64,000 bases of DNA from assembly GCF_025426255.1 (NCBI RefSeq), contig NZ_CP104861.1:2790001-2854000 (forward strand), written 5' to 3'. The stretch comes from Pseudomonas fragi. Lineage in GTDB: Bacteria > Pseudomonadota > Gammaproteobacteria > Pseudomonadales > Pseudomonadaceae. The notes under the pieces are model-generated. The model was given only the letters and a program-made list of their open reading frames with translations, was not told the origin of the DNA and made no database searches. A program made the translations under genes and the position numbers. Below are positions 57,558 to 64,000 of this stretch, one piece after another. Position 1 is the stretch's first letter. The number at the start of each line of letters is the position of its first letter.

Positions 57558-58574
57558 ATGACCCGTCGTATCCCTTCTTTCTTTAAAACCGCCCTGTTGG
57601 GCGCTGCATTGATCAGCGCCGGCCTTGCCCACGCAGCGAGCGCGGACGACGGTATTGTGGTCTACAACGCCCAGCACGAAAGCCTGACCAAGGCCTGGGT
57701 GGAAGGGTTTACCAAACAAACCGGGATCAAGGTCACCGTGCGCAATGGTGATGACACCGAGATGGGTAACCAGATCGTCCAGGAAGGCAGCGCCTCTCCG
57801 GCTGATGTGTTTCTGACCGAAAACTCCCCGGCCATGGTCCTGGTCGACAACGCCGGGCTGTTCGCGCCGGTTGCACCCGCGACCCTGGAGCAGGTCGGCT
57901 CGGCCTGGCGCCCGGCCCACGGCAAATGGTTGGGCATCGCTGCGCGCTCCACGGTGTTTGTCTACAACCCAGCCAAGCTGCCTGCCTCCGAGGTGCCGGC
58001 GTCATTACTCGATCTCGCCGCTCCAGCCTGGAAAGGCCGTTGGGCTGTATCGCCTGCCGGGGCTGACTTCCAGGCCATCGTAGCAGCGGTACTCGAACTC
58101 AAGGGCGAAGCCGTCACCCTCGACTGGCTCAAGGCAATGAAAGCCAATGCGGCCATTTACCGTGGCAATAGCGCCGTGCTTAAAGCCGTCAACGCCGGTC
58201 AGGTCGACAGTGGCGTGATTTACCACTATTACAGCTTCGTCGATCAGGCCAAGACTGGCGAAAACAGCAAAGACACTGCTCTGCACTACTTCAAACACCA
58301 GGACCCTGGGGCTTTTGTGAGCATTTCCGGCGGCGGCGTGCTGGCCTCCAGCAAACACCCTGAGCAGGCTCAAGCGTTCCTGAAGTGGATCACCGGCAAG
58401 GATGGCCAGGCCGTGCTCAAGGATGGCAACTCGTTTGAATACGCCGTGGGCCAGAACGCCCAATCCAACCCAAAACTGGTGCCGTTGACGCAACTCGACG
58501 CCCCCAAGGTCGATGCATCGCGCCTGGACAGCAAAAAAGCCGTGGCCCTGATGACCCAGGCCGGACTGCTCTAA
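57558..58574 (+). CDS. Ferric-iron ABC transporter, periplasmic binding protein
   Basis: A 338-residue binding protein. The signal peptide (MTRRIPSFFKTALLGAALISAGLAHA) cleaves near AASA. The mature part starts IVVYNAQHESLTKAWVEGFTKQTGIKVTVRNGDD, typical of FbpA/AfuA iron-binding proteins, and the paired tyrosines in GVIYHYYSFVDQA are Fe(III) ligands. It delivers ferric iron to the permease encoded downstream. ATG 57558 is preferred, with GGAG ten bases upstream. A hairpin-rich spacer separates it from the permease gene, so it may be expressed more strongly. Confidence 0.93.
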   Translation: MTRRIPSFFKTALLGAALISAGLAHAASADDGIVVYNAQHESLTKAWVEGFTKQTGIKVTVRNGDDTEMGNQIVQEGSASPADVFLTENSPAMVLVDNAGLFAPVAPATLEQVGSAWRPAHGKWLGIAARSTVFVYNPAKLPASEVPASLLDLAAPAWKGRWAVSPAGADFQAIVAAVLELKGEAVTLDWLKAMKANAAIYRGNSAVLKAVNAGQVDSGVIYHYYSFVDQAKTGENSKDTALHYFKHQDPGAFVSISGGGVLASSKHPEQAQAFLKWITGKDGQAVLKDGNSFEYAVGQNAQSNPKLVPLTQLDAPKVDASRLDSKKAVALMTQAGLL

Positions 58575-58594
58575 TTGTTGCCTGAAGCCCTGCA

Positions 58595-58625
58595 GGCGGG
58601 CCTTGCGCCCGCCCTTTGCGCAAGG
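58595..58625 (+). promoter_or_regulatory. Two overlapping, mutually exclusive hairpins between binding protein and permease genes
   Basis: Hairpin A is GGCGGGC-CTTGC-GCCCGCC (58595-58613). Hairpin B is CCTTGCGC-N9-GCGCAAGG (58601-58625). They share bases and cannot form together. The first resembles a terminator/processing stem with CTTTG after it. This could set the ratio of binding protein to permease, or act as an attenuator; the latter is inference. Confidence 0.5.
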
Positions 58626-58643
58626 CGCTCGCGCAACCGCTTC

Positions 58644-60167
58644 ATGGGCCGTGGTGGCACATGGGTGACCGGTTTCGCGGTACTGGTTGCACTGCTGTCA
58701 TTGCTGCCTATCGGGTTTGTAATCGGCGTGTCCTGGCAAGTCGGTTGGGAGCAGATCCAGGCACTGGTGTTGCGGCCTCGGGTCGGTGAACTGCTGATCA
58801 ACACCGTATTGCTGGTGCTGCTCACCCTGCCCTTGTGCATACTGCTGGGCACGGCGCTGGCCTGGCTGACCGAGCGCAGCAACTTGCCAGGGCGGCGCGC
58901 ATGGTCGTTGCTGGCCGTCGCACCGCTGGCGGTGCCAGCCTTCGTGCACAGCTATGCGTGGGTCAGCCTGGTGCCGTCGATTCACGGGTTACCGGCTGGA
59001 GTGCTGGTCTCGGTTATCGCCTATTTCCCTTTCCTTTACTTGCCGGTGGCCGCGACGTTACGTCGGCTCGACCCGGCCATCGAAGACGTGGCCCAATCCC
59101 TGGGGCTCAAGCCCTGGACCGTGTTCCTGCGCGTGGTGGTGCCGCAACTGCGGCTGGCCATTTGCGGCGGAGCCTTGCTGGTCGGCCTGCATCTGCTTGC
59201 GGAGTATGGCCTGTACGCAATGATCCGCTTCGACACGTTCACCACCGCGATCTTCGACCAGTTCAAATCCACCTTCAACGGTCCGGGGGCCAATATGCTG
59301 GCGGCAGTGCTGGCACTGTACTGCCTGGCCATGCTCACCGCCGAATCGGCCGCCCGGGGTAATGCCCGCTATGCACGGGTAGGCTCGGGCAGCGCCCGGG
59401 AACAGCAAGTCGTACGCCTGGGCCGCCCGGCCACACTGCTCGCGCTGATATTGCAAACAGTCACCTGTCTGCTGGCGCTGGGCGTGCCGCTGATTACGCT
59501 GGGCAAATGGCTGATCGCGGGGGGCAGCGAGGTCTGGCACTGGAGCGAGCTGCTTGCGGCTCTGCAACAAACCCTGTTTCTGGGGGTTGCGGGCGCCCTG
59601 TTGACCACCTGCGCGGCGGTGCCGATTGCCTGGCTGTCGATTCGCGCCCCAGGGCGCCTGCAACGTGTACTGGAAAGCTGCAACTACATCACCAGTTCGT
59701 TGCCCGGGATTGTCGTCGCTCTGGCGCTGGTCACCGTGACCATCCACTTCGCGCGGCCGATCTACCAGACCACCGTCACCGTACTGCTGGCCTATATGCT
59801 GATGTTTATACCGCGAGCCCTGGTGAGTTTGCGCGCGGGTATCGCCCAAGCCCCGGTGGAACTGGAAAACATTGCCCGCAGCCTCGGCCGCTCACCCGGC
59901 CGCGCCTTGTGGCTGATTACCCTGCGCCTGGCAGCACCGGGGGCGGCCGCAGGTGCAGCACTGGTGTTTCTGGCAATTACCAATGAACTGACCGCCACCC
60001 TGCTACTGGCACCTAACGGCACCCGCACCCTGGCCACCGGCTTCTGGGCCATGACCAGCGAAATCGATTACGCAGCTGCAGCGCCCTATGCACTGCTGAT
60101 GATCCTGCTGTCACTGCCGTTGACCGGACTTCTTTACCTTCAATCCAAACGCACGGCTGGCCGATGA
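58644..60167 (+). CDS. Ferric-iron ABC transporter, fused permease (FbpB type)
   Basis: A 507-residue (530 if TTG 58575 is used) permease with about 12 membrane segments and two EAA loops: [16 protein letters not shown] in the first half and [22 protein letters not shown] in the second. The two halves are the fused permease domains typical of FbpB/SfuB iron importers. The start is uncertain: TTG 58575 directly follows the preceding stop but would put the hairpins within the coding region, and ATG 58644 has no good ribosome site. It overlaps the ATPase start (ATGA). Confidence 0.88.
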   Translation: MGRGGTWVTGFAVLVALLSLLPIGFVIGVSWQVGWEQIQALVLRPRVGELLINTVLLVLLTLPLCILLGTALAWLTERSNLPGRRAWSLLAVAPLAVPAFVHSYAWVSLVPSIHGLPAGVLVSVIAYFPFLYLPVAATLRRLDPAIEDVAQSLGLKPWTVFLRVVVPQLRLAICGGALLVGLHLLAEYGLYAMIRFDTFTTAIFDQFKSTFNGPGANMLAAVLALYCLAMLTAESAARGNARYARVGSGSAREQQVVRLGRPATLLALILQTVTCLLALGVPLITLGKWLIAGGSEVWHWSELLAALQQTLFLGVAGALLTTCAAVPIAWLSIRAPGRLQRVLESCNYITSSLPGIVVALALVTVTIHFARPIYQTTVTVLLAYMLMFIPRALVSLRAGIAQAPVELENIARSLGRSPGRALWLITLRLAAPGAAAGAALVFLAITNELTATLLLAPNGTRTLATGFWAMTSEIDYAAAAPYALLMILLSLPLTGLLYLQSKRTAGR

Positions 60168-61216
60168 ACGCTCTCGAACTTAATGCGATCTGTAAATCCT
60201 TCGGCTCCCAGCGTGCCCTGGACAACGTCACCCTGGCGGTGCCCACCGGCAGCCGCACGGTCATTGTCGGGCCATCGGGCTCAGGCAAGACCACATTGCT
60301 GCGCATGATTGCCGGTTTCGAGTTTCCCGACTCCGGCAGCCTCTCGCTCAATGGCCAGATCCTTCTCGACAGCACCCACGAAGTCCCCGCCCACCAGCGC
60401 CGGATCGGTTATGTGCCACAGGACGGCGCCTTGTTCCCGCACATGAGCGTGGCCGCCAATATCGGTTTCGGGCTCGCCACCAAGGGCCCTGCACGGGATG
60501 AACGCATCGCCGAACTGATGGACAGCGTGGCCCTGGATGCCAACATGGCCACGCGCTGGCCCCACGAATTGTCTGGCGGGCAACAACAGCGAGTGGCGCT
60601 GGCCCGGGCGCTGGCGCAGCAGCCACGGCTGATGCTGCTGGATGAACCCTTTTCAGCGCTGGACACCGGGTTGCGCGCCGCCATGCGCAAAATGGTCGCA
60701 CGCCTGCTGGCAGACGCTGGTGTAACCGCGATTCTGGTGACCCACGACCAGAGCGAAGCCCTGTCCTTTGCCGATCAGTTGGCGGTGATGCGTCAGGGCC
60801 GACTGGTGCAGGCCGGTCAGCCACTGGAGTTGTACCAGCACCCCAGGGACGAGCAAACCGCGCTATTCCTCGGCGAAGCGGTGCTGATGCCCGCCAAAAT
60901 CAAGGATGGCTGGGCCGACTGCGATCTGGGCCCGATTACGGTCAACCATCAGGGCAACAGTGAGATGGCGCAGATCATGCTCCGGCCTGAACAATTGCAA
61001 CTCAACATCGCGTCGACAGGTTCGCCCGGCTGTCACGGGGTGGTCACCGAGCGCGATTTTGGCGGCAATACCTGCACCCTGACCGTTACTTTGCTGGCGG
61101 GCAAATTCGAGCCTGGCCGATCGTTGCCGGTGCACTGCGCGGGTCTGCTGGCGCCGCCCATTGGCAGCGCGGTGCAACTGACGACGTTGGGCCGCGCCCA
61201 TGTACTGAATAATTGA
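60164..61216 (+). CDS. Ferric-iron ABC transporter, ATP-binding protein (FbpC type)
   Basis: A 350-residue ATPase. The Walker A is GPSGSGKTT (about 36-44), followed by the Q-loop [15 protein letters not shown], the signature [15 protein letters not shown], Walker [13 protein letters not shown] and the switch His in [11 protein letters not shown]-terminal TOBE-type domain (about 255-350) is present. It powers the FbpABC-type ferric importer; the order binding protein, permease, ATPase is standard. The start overlaps the permease stop by four bases. Confidence 0.94.
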   Translation: MNALELNAICKSFGSQRALDNVTLAVPTGSRTVIVGPSGSGKTTLLRMIAGFEFPDSGSLSLNGQILLDSTHEVPAHQRRIGYVPQDGALFPHMSVAANIGFGLATKGPARDERIAELMDSVALDANMATRWPHELSGGQQQRVALARALAQQPRLMLLDEPFSALDTGLRAAMRKMVARLLADAGVTAILVTHDQSEALSFADQLAVMRQGRLVQAGQPLELYQHPRDEQTALFLGEAVLMPAKIKDGWADCDLGPITVNHQGNSEMAQIMLRPEQLQLNIASTGSPGCHGVVTERDFGGNTCTLTVTLLAGKFEPGRSLPVHCAGLLAPPIGSAVQLTTLGRAHVLNN

Positions 61217-61296
61217 GCGCCCTCAGTCTCGGCTAAGTCTCGTGCCGTACCTTCTGTCCTGCGCCAATCACCGTGCGCATCACAGAGGTTACGCAA

Positions 61297-62061
61297 ATGA
61301 ATGCCACTGCAGCCCGTTGGCTGAACAAGGTGCCCGAGGTGACGCTGTCATTCTGGGTGATCAAGATCATGTCCACCACCGTGGGCGAAACCGGTGCCGA
61401 TTATCTGGCTGTCGATGCCGGTTTCGGCGCGGGCTGGACCAGCATCGGCATGGCCGCACTACTGGCGATTGCGCTGTTTTGCCAAATGCGCACCAAGTCC
61501 TATACCCCCTGGATCTACTGGCTGACCGTGGTACTAGTGAGCATTGTCGGCACGCAAATCACCGACATCCTCACCGACAAGCTGGATGTCAGCCTGTACA
61601 CCAGCACGGGGATTTTTTCGGTGTTGTTGGTGATCAACTTTATGGTCTGGTATCGCACCGAGCACAGCCTGTCGATCCGCGAGATTGTCACGCCACGGCG
61701 TGAGTTGTTCTATTGGACCACGGTGCTCTGCACGTTTGCCCTTGGTACGGCGGCCGGTGACCTGGCGACCGAAGCCCTGGGCCTGGGTTTCACCCTCGGC
61801 GCGGTAATTTTCGCAGGTTTGATTGCCCTCACCCTGATGGCCTGGCGCATGGGCGCCAATCCCGTACTGAGCTTCTGGATCGCCTACATCCTCACCCGCC
61901 CGTTCGGTGCTTCGCTGGGTGACTTGCTGACCCAGGCCAAGACCTACGGCGGTCTGGGCATGGGCGCCACCTGGACCAGCGCCCTGTTCCTGTGCGTGAT
62001 TGTGCTGCTGGTAGCCGCCGCTCAGCTCAATGTAAGCAACCGTAAAGCCGTCACGGCCTGA
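61297..62061 (+). CDS. COG4705-type integral membrane protein
   Basis: A 254-residue protein with about eight membrane segments. It has two similar halves: the first starts VPEVTLSFWVIKIMSTTVGETGADYLAVDAGFG and the second ELFYWTTVLCTFALGTAAGDLATEALGLGF. Each has a conserved glycine-rich T-x-G-(E/D) element. I recall this as the COG4705 membrane-anchored protein family, of unproven function, often near two-component genes. ATG 61297 has GAGG upstream. It is followed by a small lipoprotein gene and a response regulator on the same strand, so an operon is likely. Confidence 0.85.
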   Translation: MNATAARWLNKVPEVTLSFWVIKIMSTTVGETGADYLAVDAGFGAGWTSIGMAALLAIALFCQMRTKSYTPWIYWLTVVLVSIVGTQITDILTDKLDVSLYTSTGIFSVLLVINFMVWYRTEHSLSIREIVTPRRELFYWTTVLCTFALGTAAGDLATEALGLGFTLGAVIFAGLIALTLMAWRMGANPVLSFWIAYILTRPFGASLGDLLTQAKTYGGLGMGATWTSALFLCVIVLLVAAAQLNVSNRKAVTA

Positions 62062-62090
62062 ACCTTTAAAATTCCATCATGGAGATCATC

Positions 62091-62525
62091 ATGCGCCACC
62101 CTGAAACCCTGATTCGTCGTATTGGCATCGCTTCTTCAATCCTGTTGCTGAGCATCACCGTCGGTTGCTCCAAACCCGATAGCAAAGAGCTCAATATCAA
62201 CATGGGTGCCGTCAGTACGCAAAGCCAGTCAGGCTCCAAACTGGGCGATCTTTCGGAGTTTCGCAGCATTGCGGCGGACGTTAACGCGCGGGTCGGCAAC
62301 AATGACCTGCCGGGTGCGAAAACCCGTATCAAGGACCTCGAAACCAGCTGGGACTCCGCCGAAGCAGGGATCAAACCCCGTGCTGCCAGCGATTGGCATG
62401 TGCTGGACAAGGCTATTGACCATGCACTGGACGCCCTGCGTGCCGACAGCCCAAGCATGGCCGACTGCAAGGCGGCCATGGACAACCTGCTCAAGGCATT
62501 TGACTCGATGAAAGGCAATTCCTGA
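62091..62525 (+). CDS. Small helical lipoprotein
   Basis: A 144-residue protein. The signal peptide ([20 protein letters not shown]) ends with SITVGC, so Cys26 is probably acylated. The mature part is mostly helical ([39 protein letters not shown]... [38 protein letters not shown]), as in small periplasmic four-helix proteins. The function is unknown. ATG 62091 is used since GGAG lies nine bases before it; ATG 62079 is possible. The location between the COG4705-type protein and a two-component system suggests a sensing or envelope role. Confidence 0.78.
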   Translation: MRHPETLIRRIGIASSILLLSITVGCSKPDSKELNINMGAVSTQSQSGSKLGDLSEFRSIAADVNARVGNNDLPGAKTRIKDLETSWDSAEAGIKPRAASDWHVLDKAIDHALDALRADSPSMADCKAAMDNLLKAFDSMKGNS

Positions 62526-62615
62526 ATCGTCGAGCGGACAAGCTACCGCACAGGTGCTTCAATACAGGCGCGACGGTGAAAACTGGCGCGCCTGTTTTAT
62601 TTTCCGGAGCGGCAC

Positions 62616-63281
62616 ATGCGCATACTGCTGGTCGAAGATGATCCAATGATTGGCGATGCGATCCAGGGCGCACTGACCGATGCGAGCTATGCCGCAGACT
62701 GGGTGAAAGATGGTCTGAACGCCTTGAGCGCACTGGATACACAGCATTACGACATGGTGCTGCTGGACCTCGGCCTGCCCGGCAAGGACGGCCTTGAAGT
62801 CCTGGCCAGCATCCGCGCCCGCAACAACCCCGTGCCCTTGCTGATCCTGACAGCCCGGGACAGCCTCGATGACCGCCTGCGCGGGCTGGACGGCGGGGCT
62901 GACGACTACCTGCTGAAACCTTTCGACATGGCCGAACTGCTGGCGCGCATGCGAGCGGTGCTGCGCCGCAAGAGTGGGAGTGCCCTGCCCTTGCTCGGTA
63001 ATGGCGTGGTGTCGCTGGATCTGCTCACCAAGCAGGCCAGCACCGACAGCCAAAGCGGCATCACCCTGTCCAGCCGCGAATTCGCCCTGCTGCAAGCGTT
63101 GCTGATACGTCCGGGGGCGATTCTGTCGCGCAGTGAACTGGAAGACCGGCTGTATGGCTGGGGCAATGAAGTCGAAAGCAACGCCATCGAATTCCTGATT
63201 CATTCCGTACGGCGCAAGTTGGGCAGCCACATTATCAAGAACGTCAGGGGAATGGGATGGATGGTTTCAAAAAACGTTTGA
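62616..63281 (+). CDS. OmpR/PhoB-family response regulator (PmrA/QseB-like)
   Basis: A 221-residue regulator. The receiver has the acidic pocket ILLVEDDPMIG, phospho-acceptor Asp51 in LLDLGLPG, the conserved Thr in LILTARD and Lys in YLLKPFD. The C-terminal winged helix (LSSREFALLQALLIRPGAILSRSELEDRLYGWGNEVESNAIEFLIHSVRRKLG) is of the OmpR/PhoB type, of the style of QseB/PmrA. It is phosphorylated by the kinase encoded next, with which it overlaps by 25 bases. Likely targets are itself and the upstream membrane/lipoprotein genes; that is inference. Confidence 0.94.
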   Translation: MRILLVEDDPMIGDAIQGALTDASYAADWVKDGLNALSALDTQHYDMVLLDLGLPGKDGLEVLASIRARNNPVPLLILTARDSLDDRLRGLDGGADDYLLKPFDMAELLARMRAVLRRKSGSALPLLGNGVVSLDLLTKQASTDSQSGITLSSREFALLQALLIRPGAILSRSELEDRLYGWGNEVESNAIEFLIHSVRRKLGSHIIKNVRGMGWMVSKNV

Positions 63282-64000
63282 GTGAGTCGGTCCAACTCAG
63301 GCTCTCGTTGGCGCTGTCGCTGACCATCCTGCTGGTGGCGGTGGTCGCCAGCGTGTTCGCCTTTGTCTCGGCACTGGATGAAGCCCACGAGTTGCAGGAC
63401 GAAACCCTGCATCAGGTGGCTATCCTGTTTGATCGCCAGCAGATGACCCTGCACTACCCCCATGGCCCAGACCCAGCGGGTGATAACGAAGAATCGCGAG
63501 TGGTCATTCAATACTTGATCGACGGTAGAAACGCCTCGGCCAATACCGATGAAACCCTGCCGCTGCCATTGCCCACCACCCTGGCTGATGGCCTGTCCAC
63601 GGTAGACGTGGGTGGCGAGGCCTTTCGCGTACTGGTCAGGACCACCGCACGGGGCGAACGGATTGCCGTTGCCCAGGAAGTCGACGCCCGCAACAAGGAC
63701 GCCCGCGAAAGTGCCTGGCGCAGTTTGTTGCCCTTTCTGATTCTGTTTCCAGTCCTGCTGCTGGTAGTCAGTGATCTGGTGCGCAAATTGTTTCGTCCGA
63801 TCGCGACCCTCGCCGCGCAAATCGACCAGCGTGCCGAGCAGGAGCTGCACCCGATTGACGAGCAGCATCTACCCACCGAAATCCGCCCCTTTGTGGTGGC
63901 CATCAACCGCCTGCTCGCACGCGTTGCGCTGTCCATGGACAGCCAGCGCCGGTTTGTCGCCGATGCTGCCCATGAACTGCGCTCGCCCATGACCGCGCTG
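63257..64000 (+). CDS. Sensor histidine kinase, partial (3' end beyond window)
   Basis: 248 codons are visible. The N-terminal membrane segment (LSLALSLTILLVAVVASVFAFVSAL, about 16-40) is followed by a periplasmic sensor region of ~125 residues with an acidic patch (PDPAGDNEESR), a second membrane segment (LLPFLILFPVLLLVVSDLV) and a HAMP domain. The H-box FVADAAHELRSPMTAL (His at about 239) sits at the window edge. The kinase core is outside. The start ATG 63257 has AGGGG upstream and overlaps the response regulator gene. It is the PmrB/QseC type by its regulator; no metal-binding motif is obvious. Confidence 0.93.
   Translation, partial: MDGFKKRLSESVQLRLSLALSLTILLVAVVASVFAFVSALDEAHELQDETLHQVAILFDRQQMTLHYPHGPDPAGDNEESRVVIQYLIDGRNASANTDETLPLPLPTTLADGLSTVDVGGEAFRVLVRTTARGERIAVAQEVDARNKDARESAWRSLLPFLILFPVLLLVVSDLVRKLFRPIATLAAQIDQRAEQELHPIDEQHLPTEIRPFVVAINRLLARVALSMDSQRRFVADAAHELRSPMTAL

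Noticed and set aside
1..64000. tRNA, rRNA, CRISPR arrays and complete insertion sequences
   Set aside because: Looked for cloverleaf-like T-arm sequences, regularly spaced repeats and transposase motifs; none were convincing.

Overview
The window reads as chromosomal DNA of a Pseudomonas of the fluorescens/putida type. The evidence is GC-rich coding sequence with a Pseudomonas-like gene repertoire: FpvA-like and heme-type TonB receptors with FecI/FecR regulators, glcDEF, umuDC with a LexA box, arsRBC, azlCD and csc sucrose genes. Two REPIN-type inverted pairs with the GTGGGAGCGAGCCTGCTCGCG arm and other short repeats known from Pseudomonas intergenic DNA support this. I see no rRNA, tRNA, CRISPR array, complete insertion sequence or intact prophage.

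Layout. 1-3.5 kb: a serine hydrolase cut by the window edge, a metallo-beta-lactamase-fold hydrolase with a small partner, and a divergent LysR gene. 3.6-8 kb: the 3' remnant of a LysR gene, then an iron-regulated sigma/anti-sigma/TonB receptor cell-surface signalling cassette. 8-19.3 kb: an accessory stretch of repeated regulator-target pairs (LysR with LysE, LysR with MFS, MarR with SRPBCC and EVE, WYL with an epoxide-hydrolase-like enzyme, MFS with LysR), with decayed gene fragments (Dam methylase, DUF1214-like) and a dispersed degenerate repeat. 19.5-21.8 kb: a GST / flavin monooxygenase / Ogt operon that shares an unusual TTTAG-N5-CTAAA operator with the neighbouring MFS-LysR pair. 21.8-29.3 kb: an EAL protein, a DauR-like regulator with PhzF and DapA-like enzymes, a charged-repeat lipoprotein, and a carbon-nitrogen hydrolase next to a duplicated membrane protein. 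29.4-33.4 kb: LysE, LysR, an SDR and a histidine phosphatase.

33.5-37.3 kb is glycolate oxidase glcDEF. 37.5-39.3 kb is umuDC under a near-ideal LexA operator. 39.7-42.8 kb holds GNAT, DUF2867, tautomerase and LysR genes and a small kinase. 42.9-44 kb is a Gly-rich collagen-like lipoprotein. 44.3-48.8 kb is a second sigma/anti-sigma/receptor set, heme-type and apparently Fur-controlled. 48.9-51.1 kb is arsRBC, followed by azlCD, a cscA-cscB sucrose pair lacking a recognisable kinase or repressor, DUF2834, an XRE regulator and a VOC protein. 57.5-61.2 kb is a ferric-iron ABC importer. It is followed by a COG4705-type membrane protein, a small lipoprotein and an OmpR-type two-component system whose kinase runs off the window.

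Themes: iron acquisition (three systems, each with a Fur-box-like sequence), electrophile or xenobiotic handling by small regulator-target cassettes, and gene erosion in the accessory intervals. All functional calls come from reading the sequence and remembered family features; no database search was run.
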